Notes: a model not told the origin generated them from the letters alone. A stretch of DNA of 64,000 nt from Gracilibacillus dipsosauri (GCF_003176895.1 NZ_QGTD01000004.1:414019-478018), one strand, 5' to 3'. Numbered from the stretch's first letter, positions 44,723 through 53,864 are shown. Translations and numbers: made by a program.

Positions 44723-44741
44723 AGTATCCCAACTTAAGCAC

Positions 44742-44771
44742 TTGGCATTTGTTAAATTTTTGTTATATAAT
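44742..44771 (+). promoter_or_regulatory. Candidate sigma-A promoter of pdxST
   Basis: TTGGCA (44742-44747), 18-base spacer, TATAAT (44766-44771); start of pdxS 70 bases downstream. Confidence 0.6.
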
Positions 44772-44841
44772 AAAAGAAGTATAAACTGATTCGTATGGAT
44801 GAAATTTAAGGATAGGCAAATCTTATTAGGGGGAAACAATC

Positions 44842-45726
44842 ATGTCTAAAGTAGGAACAGATAGAGTAAAAAGAGGTATGGCAGAAATGCAAAAAGGCGG
44901 CGTTATTATGGACGTTGTCAATGCAGAGCAAGCGAAGATCGCAGAAGAAGCTGGTGCTGTTGCGGTAATGGCATTAGAGCGAGTACCGTCTGATATTCGA
45001 GCTGCTGGCGGAGTAGCACGTATGGCAGACCCAACAATTGTAGAAGAGGTAATGAATGCTGTTACTATACCTGTTATGGCAAAGGCGCGTATTGGCCATA
45101 TCGTAGAGGCTCGTGTGTTAGAATCGATGGGTGTTGACTATATTGATGAAAGTGAAGTATTAACACCGGCTGACGAAGTTTTCCACTTAAATAAAAAGGA
45201 ATATACCGTTCCATTTGTATGTGGTTGTCGTAATTTAGGCGAGGCTGCTCGTCGTATTGGAGAAGGTACTGCCATGCTTCGTACAAAGGGTGAGCCAGGA
45301 ACTGGTAATATCGTTGAAGCTGTACGTCATATGCGTGAAGTAAATGCACAGGTTCGTCAATTAGTGCATATGTCCAATGACGAAGTCATGACATATGCGA
45401 AGGAACTAGGTGCACCATATGAAGTACTATTAGATATTAAAGAAAATGGTCGTCTTCCTGTTGTAAACTTTGCAGCAGGTGGCATTGCAACACCGGCTGA
45501 TGCTGCATTAATGATGCAATTAGGCGCAGATGGTGTCTTCGTTGGTTCAGGTATTTTTAAATCAGACAATCCTGCTAACTTTGCTAGAGCAATTGTGGAA
45601 GCAACCACTCATTATGAAGATTATGAATTAATTGCAAAAGTATCCAAAGGTATTGGTACAGCAATGAAAGGTTTGGAAATTAGTACAATTGCTCCTGAAC
45701 AACGTATGCAAGATCGTGGTTGGTAA
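44842..45726 (+). CDS. pdxS: Pyridoxal 5'-phosphate synthase subunit PdxS
   Basis: 294 residues, (beta/alpha)8 barrel that makes PLP from ribose 5-phosphate, glyceraldehyde 3-phosphate and ammonia. Starts [22 protein letters not shown] pattern; catalytic Lys in [16 protein letters not shown], second Lys region [31 protein letters not shown] lies before the ATG. It forms a dodecamer with PdxT, encoded 20 bases downstream. Confidence 0.98.
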   Translation: MSKVGTDRVKRGMAEMQKGGVIMDVVNAEQAKIAEEAGAVAVMALERVPSDIRAAGGVARMADPTIVEEVMNAVTIPVMAKARIGHIVEARVLESMGVDYIDESEVLTPADEVFHLNKKEYTVPFVCGCRNLGEAARRIGEGTAMLRTKGEPGTGNIVEAVRHMREVNAQVRQLVHMSNDEVMTYAKELGAPYEVLLDIKENGRLPVVNFAAGGIATPADAALMMQLGADGVFVGSGIFKSDNPANFARAIVEATTHYEDYELIAKVSKGIGTAMKGLEISTIAPEQRMQDRGW

Positions 45727-45745
45727 TAAGTGAGGAGATAGAAAA

Positions 45746-46336
45746 ATGCTAAAAATAGGTGTTTTAGGCCTACAAGGGGCGATTAGAGAGCATATTCGTT
45801 CGATTGAAGCATCTGGTGCTGAAGGTATGGTCATTAAACAAAAGGAACAATTAGCTGAGATAGATGGCTTAATTTTACCTGGTGGAGAAAGTACGACGAT
45901 GAGACGTTTAATCGATAAATATGATTTCCTTGAACCATTAATGAATTTTGCACAACAAGGTAAGCCAATTTTTGGAACATGTGCAGGGTTAATTCTATTG
46001 TCGAAGGAAATCGTAGGCCAGGAAAATGCCCATCTATGCTTAATGGATATGAAGGTAGAAAGAAATGCCTTTGGTCGACAAAAGGAATCGTTTGAAGCAG
46101 AATTAGAAATCAAAGGTGTAGCTGAAGACTTTGAAGCAGTATTTATTCGAGCACCTTATGTTGTAGAGGTTGGACCAAATGTGAACGTCTTAGCAACCTA
46201 TGATGGTAAGGTGGTAGCAGCACAGCAAGGTCATCTACTATGTAGTGCTTTTCATCCAGAATTGACGGATGATCATCGTCTTACAGGCTATTTTATCGAG
46301 ATGGTAAAAGAGGCAAAAACAGCTATTGCCAATTAA
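45746..46336 (+). CDS. pdxT: Pyridoxal 5'-phosphate synthase glutaminase subunit PdxT
   Basis: 196 residues, class I glutamine amidotransferase that supplies ammonia to Pdx[11 protein letters not shown] near residue 47, nucleophile Cys in [10 protein letters not shown] (about 79), and His-Glu in SAFHPEL (about 170). Same operon as pdxS with GAGGAG ribosome-binding site. Confidence 0.98.
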   Translation: MLKIGVLGLQGAIREHIRSIEASGAEGMVIKQKEQLAEIDGLILPGGESTTMRRLIDKYDFLEPLMNFAQQGKPIFGTCAGLILLSKEIVGQENAHLCLMDMKVERNAFGRQKESFEAELEIKGVAEDFEAVFIRAPYVVEVGPNVNVLATYDGKVVAAQQGHLLCSAFHPELTDDHRLTGYFIEMVKEAKTAIAN

Positions 46337-46377
46337 TAAAAAGTGTTGATAGGAAATAGTATCCTTATTTCTATTTA

Positions 46378-46584
46378 AAAGAGAGCTAGTGGCTGGTGTG
46401 AACTAGTAATAGAAAAGGGAGAATCCATCCTGGAGCGATATATTGAAGCTATAGTAGATATATCCGGTTAGGAAGCCGTTATTTTCTTAATCAAGCTGGG
46501 AGAAGCTATTTTTCTCCAATCAGGGTGGTATCGCGGGTAAACTCTCGTCCCTATTTTTTTACTATAGGGATGGGAGTTTTTTGT
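46378..46584 (+). ncRNA. T-box leader of serS (serine)
   Basis: Stem I begins GAGAGCTAGTGGCTGG; a specifier TCC (Ser) follows GAA at 46424-46426. The T-box core AGGGTGGTATCGCG is at 46522-46535, followed by a terminator pairing ACTCTCGTCCCTA with TAGGGATGGGAGT and a T run (to about 46583). Uncharged tRNA-Ser(GGA) should favour the antiterminator and raise serS expression. Fills most of the 327-bp gap. Confidence 0.93.
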
Positions 46585-46663
46585 ATAGATAAAGAGTGGT
46601 TTTCAGTAGGTTTTTTTTCCCTACTGTTAAGAGACTCTACACTAATTTTAGGAGGTAATAACT

Positions 46664-47938
46664 ATGTTAGATAGAAAAATGTTACGTAATCATTATGAGG
46701 AAGTAAAACAAAAGCTAGCCCATCGTGGTGAAGATTTAACTGATCTTGACCGCTTTGGTGATTTGGACCAAAAAAGAAGAGATCTAATTGCCGAAACGGA
46801 ACAGCTGAAGGCAAAGCGAAATGAAGTATCTAAACAGATTTCTTTATTGAAAAAAGAAAAAAAGGATGCAGATGATAAAATTGTAGAAATGCGTGAGGTT
46901 GGCGATAGAATTAAATCCATTGATCAAGAATTAAAGCAAGTGGAGGAAGAGCTCGAGGGAATAATGCTATCCATTCCGAATATTCCACATGAATCTACGC
47001 CAATCGGTGAAACAGAAGATGATAATGTGGAGGTTCGCACATGGGGAGAGGCTCCAAGCTTCGAATTTGATGAAAAAGCCCATTGGGACATTGCGACTGA
47101 TTTAGGCATTTTAGATTTTGAAAAAGCAGCCAAGGTAACTGGAAGTAGATTTGTTTTTTATAAAGGCTTAGGCGCAAGACTCGAAAGGGCCTTAATGAAC
47201 TTTATGATGGATCTACATGCAGATGAGCATGGCTATCAAGAAATGCTCCCACCATACATGGTGAATCGTACAAGTATGACAGGTACAGGTCAGCTACCTA
47301 AGTTTGAAGAGGATGCCTTTAAAATTGAGGGCTGGGACTATTTTCTCGTTCCAACTGCCGAGGTGCCTGTAACGAACTATTACCGTGATGATATTTTGAG
47401 TGAAGAGGATTTACCACAAAAATTTACAGCCTTCAGTGGAAGCTTCCGTTCTGAGGCTGGATCTGCTGGGAGAGATACAAGAGGACTTATTCGTCAGCAT
47501 CAATTTAACAAGGTAGAGCTTGTACAATTCGTCAAGCCAGAAGATTCTTATCAGGTGTTAGAGGAGCTAACTGGCCATGCGGAGAAGGTATTACAATTGC
47601 TCAAGCTCCCATATCGAGTAATGAGCATGTGTACCGCTGATTTAGGCTTTACAGCAGCGAAAAAGTATGACATCGAGGTTTGGATGCCTAGTAATGATAC
47701 CTATCGCGAGATCTCTTCTTGTTCTAATTTTGAGGCATTTCAAGCTCGACGTGCTGGTATTCGCTTCCGTCGTGATGAAAAAAGCAAGCCAGAATTTGTC
47801 CATACATTAAATGGCTCAGGATTAGCACTTGGACGTACAGTTGCTGCGATCATAGAGAATTATCAGCAAGAGGACGGCAGTGTTCTTATTCCAGAGGTTT
47901 TAGTTTCATATATGGGTGGGAAAACAGTAATCAAGTAA
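46664..47938 (+). CDS. serS: Seryl-tRNA synthetase
   Basis: 424 residues. N-terminal coiled-coil arm (about 30-100) that grips the long variable arm of tRNA-Ser, then a class II catalytic core: motif 2 [15 protein letters not shown] and motif 3 [24 protein letters not shown] precedes the ATG. Under T-box control; a tRNA-Ser gene follows 100 bases downstream, as in B. subtilis. Confidence 0.99.
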   Translation: MLDRKMLRNHYEEVKQKLAHRGEDLTDLDRFGDLDQKRRDLIAETEQLKAKRNEVSKQISLLKKEKKDADDKIVEMREVGDRIKSIDQELKQVEEELEGIMLSIPNIPHESTPIGETEDDNVEVRTWGEAPSFEFDEKAHWDIATDLGILDFEKAAKVTGSRFVFYKGLGARLERALMNFMMDLHADEHGYQEMLPPYMVNRTSMTGTGQLPKFEEDAFKIEGWDYFLVPTAEVPVTNYYRDDILSEEDLPQKFTAFSGSFRSEAGSAGRDTRGLIRQHQFNKVELVQFVKPEDSYQVLEELTGHAEKVLQLLKLPYRVMSMCTADLGFTAAKKYDIEVWMPSNDTYREISSCSNFEAFQARRAGIRFRRDEKSKPEFVHTLNGSGLALGRTVAAIIENYQQEDGSVLIPEVLVSYMGGKTVIK

Positions 47939-47946
47939 GCATGTTT

Positions 47947-47976
47947 GTCTACCTCCATCAAAAATGGGAGGTAGAC
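47947..47976 (+). terminator. serS terminator-like hairpin
   Basis: GTCTACCTCC and GGAGGTAGAC form a perfect 10-bp stem 9 bases after the serS stop. The following bases (GAATTTC) are only weakly T-rich. Confidence 0.7.
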
Positions 47977-47987
47977 GAATTTCACTA

Positions 47988-48016
47988 TTGACTCATTATT
48001 TTGATTATGTTATATT
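47988..48016 (+). promoter_or_regulatory. Promoter of the tRNA-Ser gene
   Basis: TTGACT (47988-47993), 17-base spacer, TATATT (48011-48016), 24 bases before the tRNA. Confidence 0.75.
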
Positions 48017-48039
48017 ATAACTTGTCGTCAGCAAAATAT

Positions 48040-48132
48040 GGAGGAGTACCCAAGTCTGGCTGAAGGGATCGGTCTTGAAAACCGACAGGGGCTTCACGGC
48101 CCGCGGGGGTTCGAATCCCTCCTCCTCCGCCA
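48040..48132 (+). tRNA. tRNA-Ser (anticodon TGA)
   Basis: 93 bases with a long variable arm, typical of type II tRNA-Ser. Acceptor GGAGGAG pairs with CTCCTCC; anticodon loop CTTGAAA; T loop GGTTCGAATCC; CCA is encoded. Confidence 0.98.
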
Positions 48133-48289
48133 TTAATTGAACACAAAATTGGAGATTATATAGTAAAAGAATCGTTATTGTAACGATTCTTTTATACGTT
48201 TATAGAGATTTTCTCTAAGTTAAATGATTGTTGTCGATCACTATTTTCGCTTATAATGAGTGTCATATACATAGGAAAAAGGGTGAACC

Positions 48290-49114
48290 ATGATGAAGGA
48301 AACCATTACCTTTCTAGGAGCGGGATCAATGGCAGAAGCGATAATTGCAGGAATGACTGCCAAAGAAATTGTCCCTTCTAGGCAAATAATCGCAACTAAT
48401 CATTCTAATAAGGACCGATTACAAGAACTAGAGCACAAATATAAGATTCAGACAACCCAAAATAAACAAGCAGCGATAGAGCAAGGGACGATTATTGTCC
48501 TTGCAATGAAGCCAAAGGATGTGAAAGTAGCCACTGCAGAAATACGTGAATTTTTAACAGAAGATAAGATAATTGTCTCCTTATTAGCTGGTATTTCTAC
48601 GGGCTATATGGAAAAGCAGATCGGGACCAATAATCCTGTGATTCGTGTAATGCCAAATACTTCTGCTATGATCGGGCAATCTGCTACGACTATAGCGAGT
48701 GGTAACAATGTGAACGAGGAACAAATAGAGCTTGTTAGAACCTTGATTCATGCGATTGGAACAACTACTGTAATAAACGAAGAAGAGATGGATGCCTTTA
48801 CTGCCCTTGCAGGAAGTGGACCAGCCTTCTATTATTATATGGTAGAAGCAATGGAGCAATTTGTTATAGAAAAAGGGCTTGATAAAGAGGTGGCCAAACA
48901 GCTTATGACACAAACGTTAAAGGGTGTTGCACAGATGCTAGCTACCTCAAGTGACTCACCGAAGACTCTTCGTGAAAAAATAACGAGTCCAGGTGGAACA
49001 ACAGAAGCTGGTCTCAAGGCATTAGCCTCCCATGACTTCCAAAAAGCAGTAATGAATTGCCTTGAACAAGCTACAGATAAATCAAAGGAATTGCGTAGCT
49101 TATTTGAGAAATAA
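48290..49114 (+). CDS. proC: Pyrroline-5-carboxylate reductase
   Basis: 274 residues (start at 48290 or, one codon later, 48293). Last step of proline synthesis, NAD(P)H-dependent. N-terminal Rossmann motif FLGAGSMAEAIIAGM, PNTSAMIGQSAT in the middle, and the C-terminal signature TSPGGTTEAGLKAL. Proline is a common osmolyte in halotolerant Bacillaceae, but which role this copy serves is not clear. A terminator follows. Confidence 0.97.
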   Translation: MMKETITFLGAGSMAEAIIAGMTAKEIVPSRQIIATNHSNKDRLQELEHKYKIQTTQNKQAAIEQGTIIVLAMKPKDVKVATAEIREFLTEDKIIVSLLAGISTGYMEKQIGTNNPVIRVMPNTSAMIGQSATTIASGNNVNEEQIELVRTLIHAIGTTTVINEEEMDAFTALAGSGPAFYYYMVEAMEQFVIEKGLDKEVAKQLMTQTLKGVAQMLATSSDSPKTLREKITSPGGTTEAGLKALASHDFQKAVMNCLEQATDKSKELRSLFEK

Positions 49115-49120
49115 AGGAAC

Positions 49121-49150
49121 AAGCAAGGCTTGTTTATGCCTTGCTTTCTC
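49121..49150 (+). terminator. proC rho-independent terminator
   Basis: AAGCAAGGC pairs with GCCTTGCTT across an 8-base loop, followed by TCTCCTTCT; the T tract is poor but the position, 6 bases after the stop, is right. Confidence 0.75.
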
Positions 49151-49202
49151 CTTCTATTTCTAGATATAATAACAATGTTAGTTTTTTTGAATGATAGATA
49201 AT

Positions 49203-49275
49203 GGCCCTATAGCTCAGGGGATAGAGCGTTCGTTTCCTAAACGATGCGTCGCAGGTTCGAATCCTGCTAGGGCCG
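49203..49275 (+). tRNA. tRNA-Arg (anticodon CCT)
   Basis: 73 bases; acceptor GGCCCTA with TAGGGCC, anticodon loop TTCCTAA, T loop GGTTCGAATCC. CCA is not encoded (GTCA follows), so it is added after transcription. Confidence 0.97.
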
Positions 49276-49286
49276 TCATTTGTTTA

Positions 49287-49589
49287 TTAATTAAACGGTG
49301 GTCCGGATTGTTTAATTTCATGCTTTTGCATTTCTATTTCAATAATAGGCGATATCTTTTTTGGTGGATTTGCAACAGATCGCCATGCTCCTAAGTCTCC
49401 CTCAGATTCCCAAAATTCAAAGTTGTTGATCCGTGTAGGATCAATTGGATCAGCAGTAATCGCCAAGTCGAGACAGCCTGGAGCTTGTCGAGCTCTTTTT
49501 ATTAAATCTTCAAAAGATTCCACCACTTCATCTCGCTTCTTTGCTTCTACTGTATACCACCCAGCTATTATTACTTTATTTGAATTCAT
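49287..49589 (-). CDS. ABM-domain monooxygenase-like protein
   Basis: 100 residues, one antibiotic-biosynthesis-monooxygenase (ABM) ferredoxin-like domain: VIIAGWYTVEAKKRDEVVESF, APGCLDLAITADP, NNFEFWESEGDLGAW. Such small dimers include quinol monooxygenases and haem-degrading enzymes; the substrate cannot be predicted. Minus strand against the fork, 12 bases from the tRNA-Arg end, first of the accessory stretch. Confidence 0.8.
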   Translation of the reverse strand: MNSNKVIIAGWYTVEAKKRDEVVESFEDLIKRARQAPGCLDLAITADPIDPTRINNFEFWESEGDLGAWRSVANPPKKISPIIEIEMQKHEIKQSGPPFN

Positions 49590-49681
49590 GCAAATTCTCC
49601 CTTCAACGTATTTGCCTTCATTCTACTATAGTTATGATTGATAGATTTCTTCCTAATTGCGGACTTCTTCGTACTAGTCGT

Positions 49682-50329
49682 TTAATCTCCCTCCACTCGT
49701 TTCTTACAAATAGAAGATAAAGGACATTTATCACATAGTGGTCTTGTTCGACAGTATTGCTTAGCATGCTCGACTAGTAGTGCGTGAAATTCATTAAAGA
49801 CATCTAGTTTCTCAGGAAAAGTCTGTTCTACCTCCAGCCTAAATTGGTCATAGGAGTTAGGCATATCGTATCCGATTCGGTAAAAGATCCTTCTAGCATA
49901 TGCATCCACAACAAATACAGCCTTATCTAGGGCATAAAGTAGCATCACATCCGCAGTTTCCCTACCTATACCGTGAACATTTAGTAGTTCTTTTCTTAAG
50001 GTTTCCTTTTCCAGCTTTTTAACTCTATTTAAGGAAAAATTGTATTGCTTCCACCATTGAATGAATGACTTTATTCGTTTCGCCTTTATATTGAAAAATC
50101 CGCTTGGTTTTATCAGCTGTGCAAGCTCTTCCTCTTGTAATCGATCGAGAGCTTCAGCACCCAAATATGGCCTTAACTTTATGAGTGCTTTTTCGACATT
50201 TCGCCAGTTTGTATTTTGAACAAGTATCGCACCAATCATCATTTCAAGAGGGGTGTCTGCTGGCCACCAGTTTTGTGGACCATAATGATCAAATAATGTT
50301 TTATAAAGTAGTAGATAGTCTTGTTCCAT
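49682..50329 (-). CDS. HhH-GPD DNA glycosylase of the endonuclease III fold
   Basis: 215 residues. Helix-hairpin-helix LLNVHGIGRETADVMLLYA (about 116-134), catalytic Asp142 in VVDAYARR, and a C-terminal [4Fe-4S] loop Cys193-x5-Cys199-x2-Cys202-x5-Cys208. The lyase Lys of true endonuclease III is Glu here (E124), so it should be a monofunctional glycosylase. Clustering with adaA and ogt suggests alkylated bases as substrate, taking the place of alkA; this is inference. It lies 28 bases after ogt in the same operon. Confidence 0.88.
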   Translation of the reverse strand: MEQDYLLLYKTLFDHYGPQNWWPADTPLEMMIGAILVQNTNWRNVEKALIKLRPYLGAEALDRLQEEELAQLIKPSGFFNIKAKRIKSFIQWWKQYNFSLNRVKKLEKETLRKELLNVHGIGRETADVMLLYALDKAVFVVDAYARRIFYRIGYDMPNSYDQFRLEVEQTFPEKLDVFNEFHALLVEHAKQYCRTRPLCDKCPLSSICKKRVEGD

Positions 50330-50357
50330 ATAGATTCTCCCCTAGCGTAAACTTTTT

Positions 50358-50852
50358 TCATTTTTCCAATTCGAGCAATCTTTTTTTCATCATTAGACCA
50401 CCACGGTACCCAGTAAGTTGTCCATTTTTTGCAAGGACACGGTGACAAGGAATGACGATTAGAAGGGGGTTTAATCCAACCGCTCTACCTACAGCACGAA
50501 CAGACTTCGGTTTTCCAATACGAATTGCAATATCTGTATAGGATTTGGTTTCTCCAAACGGGATGGTCCCAAGCTCCGTCCAGACAGTAGTTTGAAAATC
50601 CGTCCCTTTTAAGTCTAATGGAAAATCAAATTTTTGGCGACTTCCATTTAAATATTCTACTAATTGACGACCATAGGATTGAACGAAGGGCTCGTTTTTG
50701 ATAAGTTTTGTATTCGGTCTATTTTTCTTATACCAATTTTCTAGCTCAGTGAATCCTTTATCCTGTGAACCAACAAAACATAACCCCTTGTTCGTTGCAC
50801 CAATATAAAAATACCAACCTTCATGCCTTATCATTCCATAATAAATGTTCAT
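50358..50852 (-). CDS. ogt: Methylated-DNA--protein-cysteine methyltransferase
   Basis: 164 residues; suicide enzyme that removes methyl groups from O6-methylguanine. Alkyl acceptor Cys136 in VIPCHRVL, preceded by the HTH-like SVRAVGRAVGLNP that binds DNA. GAGGTG lies 8 bases before the ATG. It overlaps the adaA end by 32 bases, matching the adaA-adaB operon of B. subtilis, so the name adaB would also fit. Confidence 0.95.
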   Translation of the reverse strand: MNIYYGMIRHEGWYFYIGATNKGLCFVGSQDKGFTELENWYKKNRPNTKLIKNEPFVQSYGRQLVEYLNGSRQKFDFPLDLKGTDFQTTVWTELGTIPFGETKSYTDIAIRIGKPKSVRAVGRAVGLNPLLIVIPCHRVLAKNGQLTGYRGGLMMKKRLLELEK

Positions 50853-51417
50853 CGATCAACACCTCGCTCCTCTTTCTTTTTCGAAATTCTCTTGGTGTTT
50901 GCTTCGTATATTTTTTAAATAATGTTGCGAAATGAGAAGGATTAGGAAGTCCGATTAATTCCCCAATTCTACGAATAGACCAGTTTGTTTCTAACAAATA
51001 TTTCATCGCTTTCTCGATTCTCTTTCGTTGTAAATATTCGATTGGAGTCATCCCTTTTCTATTTTTAAAAACTCGATGTAGGTGAAACGGGCTTCCGTGG
51101 CAACCTTCTGCAATTACCCTTAAAGTTAAATGAGTAGTATAATTTTCTTTTATAAAAGTCTCTATCTGCCATACCCATTCTTCATCAGGTAGGTGATATC
51201 CACCTGGTTTACATCGTTTGCAAGGTCTGTAGCCAGCTTGTAATGCATCTTCCGCTCGATCAAAAATCGTGACATTATTGTAGTTCGGAACACGAGATTT
51301 GCAGGAAGGTCTGCAAAATACTTTCGTTGTTTTGACAGCATAAAAGAATTGATCATCATATTCTTTATTATTCTCAATAATTGCCTTCCATTGTTCATCC
51401 GTAATATTTCTACTCAT
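50821..51417 (-). CDS. adaA: AdaA-type methylphosphotriester sensor and AraC activator
   Basis: 198 residues from the ATG at 51417, with GAGGTGATA upstream. N-terminal zinc domain with Cys35, Cys39, Cys66 and Cys69 (FCRPSC and PCKRCKP); Cys35 accepts a methyl group from DNA phosphotriesters. C-terminal AraC double HTH (about 95-190). After methylation it activates its own operon in relatives. Head of adaA-ogt-glycosylase. Confidence 0.95.
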   Translation of the reverse strand: MSRNITDEQWKAIIENNKEYDDQFFYAVKTTKVFCRPSCKSRVPNYNNVTIFDRAEDALQAGYRPCKRCKPGGYHLPDEEWVWQIETFIKENYTTHLTLRVIAEGCHGSPFHLHRVFKNRKGMTPIEYLQRKRIEKAMKYLLETNWSIRRIGELIGLPNPSHFATLFKKYTKQTPREFRKRKRSEVLIDEHLLWNDKA

Positions 51418-51544
51418 TTTGATATCACCTCTTACCATCTATTATAAATGGTAATCGTCAAAATGAATGTATTTTGGAATAGAAAAGCAATATAGTAAAA
51501 GCTTTTTGTGTTTTCCATTATTATAAAAGGAGGAGGTGCTTTTA

Positions 51545-52003
51545 ATGGCGGAAGTAAGGTTAAGAGAGGCAACAAAACAGGATCTCGATAAAATTGTTGC
51601 AATGCTGGCAGATGATCGATTAGGCTCCAAAAGAGAACGTTATGAACTACCATTACCCGAGTGTTATCTGCATGCTTTTATGGCTATTTCTGCCGATCAG
51701 AATAATGAGCTAATTGTAGCTTGCAGAGACAATGAGGTGATAGGGGTCGAACAAATCACCTTTACTCCATATTTGACGCATCAAGGAGGATGGCGAGCAA
51801 CGATTGAAGGTGTAAGAGTATCAGCATCTGTGCGTGGGTTAGGGATAGGCACAAAGTTAATTCAATATGCTATAGATAGGGCAAAAGTACGGGGGTGTCA
51901 TTTAGTACAATTGACAACAGATAAACAACGGCCAGAAGCGCTACAATTCTATCAAAGACTAGGTTTCTCCGCAACACACGAAGGCATGAAGCTAAAGTTA
52001 TAA
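51545..52003 (+). CDS. GNAT-family N-acetyltransferase
   Basis: 152 residues from the ATG at 51545, preceded by AGGAGGAGG; the GTG at 51536 lies inside that sequence. GNAT fold with acetyl-CoA loop VRGLGIGTKLIQYAIDRA and C-terminal ALQFYQRLGFSATHEGMK. The substrate is unknown. It diverges from adaA with a 127-bp gap that must hold both promoters. Confidence 0.88.
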   Translation: MAEVRLREATKQDLDKIVAMLADDRLGSKRERYELPLPECYLHAFMAISADQNNELIVACRDNEVIGVEQITFTPYLTHQGGWRATIEGVRVSASVRGLGIGTKLIQYAIDRAKVRGCHLVQLTTDKQRPEALQFYQRLGFSATHEGMKLKL

Positions 52004-52151
52004 TCTTTAAATTTTTGTTAACTTTGTCGCGAATAAGTTGACAGTCCTACTTCTCTTCCTTATCATTTAAAATGTTATAGGATTATTATCCTATTAATAT
52101 AAAAAATGGACATTTTTATAAGTCTATTATCATAGAAAGGAAGAGGATGAA

Positions 52152-52505
52152 TTGTCAACATTGACAGGAAGCTACATCATTGAGGTAAAAAAGGAATCAA
52201 AAACAATCAACATGAAAGTGGAAGGAACGTTTACGGAAGAACAAACGAAAAATTTCCATAGAGATTATGAATCAAAAGTAGGTTCTGTAGAAGCGAGTGA
52301 TTACACACTGAAGGTAGATTGTACGAACATGAATGTTATTACACAGGAAATGGTGCCATTACTCGAACACTCTTTTCAGCTTTATAAAAATTCAGGGTTC
52401 CACAAAGTAGTGTTTGTGACAGAAAAAAAACCAACTTTAAAATTACAACTTCTTCGAGTTGCTAAAAGTGCTGGACTAAGAAATGCTGAGATAGAAGAGG
52501 CTTAA
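52152..52505 (+). CDS. Small protein of unknown function, possibly STAS-like
   Basis: 117 residues from a TTG at 52152 with AGAGGATGAA upstream. No recognised motif. Alternating strands and helices (GSYIIEVKKESKTINMKVEG, then FQLYKNSGFHKVVFVTEKK) resemble a STAS/SpoIIAA-type anti-anti-sigma fold, but no phosphorylatable Ser is obvious. It lies 67 bases before the KAS III-like gene on the same strand, so the two may be co-transcribed. Confidence 0.7.
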   Translation: MSTLTGSYIIEVKKESKTINMKVEGTFTEEQTKNFHRDYESKVGSVEASDYTLKVDCTNMNVITQEMVPLLEHSFQLYKNSGFHKVVFVTEKKPTLKLQLLRVAKSAGLRNAEIEEA

Positions 52506-52572
52506 AAACAGGGATCGTTAAGGTCCCTGTATTTGTAGTATGCACTTTTCTTATATCAGAAGGGGGGAGTTA

Positions 52573-53562
52573 ATGGTGCCAAACATTAAAATCAAGGCAA
52601 TTGATATTTATCATCCGAATCATGTCATTGAAAATGACTTTTATATAAATCATTTCCAGAAAAAGGGTAGAGATATACAGCATTTTCTTGAAGTTATGGG
52701 AAGAGAGAAAAGATATGTTATCGACAAGGTGGAGGAAAATGGTCTTACGATGGCTCTAGAAGCAACAAAGCGTGTCTTAGAAAGAGCAGGAATGACAGGG
52801 AAGGATCTAGATTATATTGAATTCTCTACACAGGTTCCTGAAACGACCTTTCCGATAAATGCAATGTATGTCCATGCAGAGATTCAAGCAGATCATGATA
52901 CCATCATAAAGGATTCTAATGCAAACTGTGCAGGGATGACAGTGGCTGTGGAGCAGGCTTCAAGATATATGCTCGCAAATCCACATATACATACAGCACT
53001 CATCGTAGGCTCTGATTATAATTCTTTAATTGCTAATCCCGAACAAGAAATTACTTATGCTAATTACGGTGATGCAGCTTGTGCCGTCATTTTGGAGAAG
53101 ACCGATGAGAATACAGGATTTATTGATGCTAGCTATCATACAGACTCTGTCTTTAAGGACAAGATTAATTACCCAGCACATGGATTAACCAAAGCCGTTA
53201 AAGGTAAGAGTGATGTACAAGCAATTAATTGGCTTCCTTTTGATGGAAATGTTGCTTTACCACCGACCTATAAAATGATTGATCAATTATTAGCGAGAAA
53301 TGGTTTATCGATAAAGGATATTGATGCATGCTGTTTTTCACAATTTGCCTTATCTAATATTCTTAAAATTCAAGATCATTATCAAATCGATCAAGAAAAA
53401 ATAATCTATGTAGGCGATACTTATGCCTATACAGGAACGAGTAGTCCTTTTATTGCTTTATATGAAGGAATAAAGTCTGGCCGAATCAAAAGAGGAGACA
53501 ATGTACTATTCTGGACGATCGGATCTGGATTTCAAATCGTGGCAATGCTTTATCAATATTAA
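52573..53562 (+). CDS. KAS III-like (thiolase-fold) enzyme with altered active site
   Basis: 329 residues from the ATG at 52573, with GGGGGGAG upstream. Thiolase fold related to FabH. Nucleophile Cys119 is present in SNANCAGMT. The His and Asn of the usual Cys-His-Asn triad are not where expected: DACCFSQFALSNI replaces the PHQAN motif (Ser256 at the His position) and GDTYAYTGTSSP replaces GNTS. It may not do decarboxylative condensation; an acyl-transfer or non-standard ketosynthase role is possible. The true fatty-acid FabH is presumably elsewhere. Confidence 0.8.
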   Translation: MVPNIKIKAIDIYHPNHVIENDFYINHFQKKGRDIQHFLEVMGREKRYVIDKVEENGLTMALEATKRVLERAGMTGKDLDYIEFSTQVPETTFPINAMYVHAEIQADHDTIIKDSNANCAGMTVAVEQASRYMLANPHIHTALIVGSDYNSLIANPEQEITYANYGDAACAVILEKTDENTGFIDASYHTDSVFKDKINYPAHGLTKAVKGKSDVQAINWLPFDGNVALPPTYKMIDQLLARNGLSIKDIDACCFSQFALSNILKIQDHYQIDQEKIIYVGDTYAYTGTSSPFIALYEGIKSGRIKRGDNVLFWTIGSGFQIVAMLYQY

Positions 53563-53584
53563 AAATTAACAGTTTTTTTACACA
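53563..53584. other. Start of the 302-bp gap before acsA
   Basis: Short AT-rich lead-in. The gap as a whole (53563-53864) holds the dispersed element copy B, a run of AT-rich DNA and a cre-like site, and no gene. Confidence 0.5.
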
Positions 53585-53703
53585 TTAAGAGATTATAAGA
53601 TTTTTGCATGAAGAAACTCGACGTAGTGAAAATTTTGAAATGTGCAAAGTATAAGTAAAACTAAGGCTTTCGCTACTACTTCGAGATAAGTCAAGTTTTT
53701 CTA
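53585..53703 (+). repeat. 118-bp dispersed element, copy B
   Basis: TTAAGAGATTATAAG at the start and AAGTTTTTCTA at the end, 119 bases. Aligns end to end with copy A (41551-41668), sharing blocks such as AAGTATAAG-AAAACTA, TTCGCTA and AGTTTTTCTA. The second hairpin is degraded. It lies 161 bases before acsA, in the same orientation as copy A. Confidence 0.78.
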
Positions 53704-53831
53704 ACATCACTTATATAACGTTTTGCTTCATGGGGGGATCCTATTAAATTGAAATAAATGGGATTTACCCCCCTTGCTTTCTGAGAAGATTTCGATACAA
53801 TAGATTATAGGTTCTTTACTTGAAATATTTT

Positions 53832-53845
53832 TGCAAACGTTTACA
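53832..53845 (+). promoter_or_regulatory. Candidate cre site (CcpA) of acsA
   Basis: TGCAAACGTTTACA fits the catabolite-responsive element TGWNANCGNTNWCA with one deviation. It lies 19 bases before the acsA start, where CcpA binding would block transcription; acsA is CcpA-repressed in B. subtilis. Confidence 0.7.
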
Positions 53846-53864
53846 CTGTTAAGGAGTGATAGGG

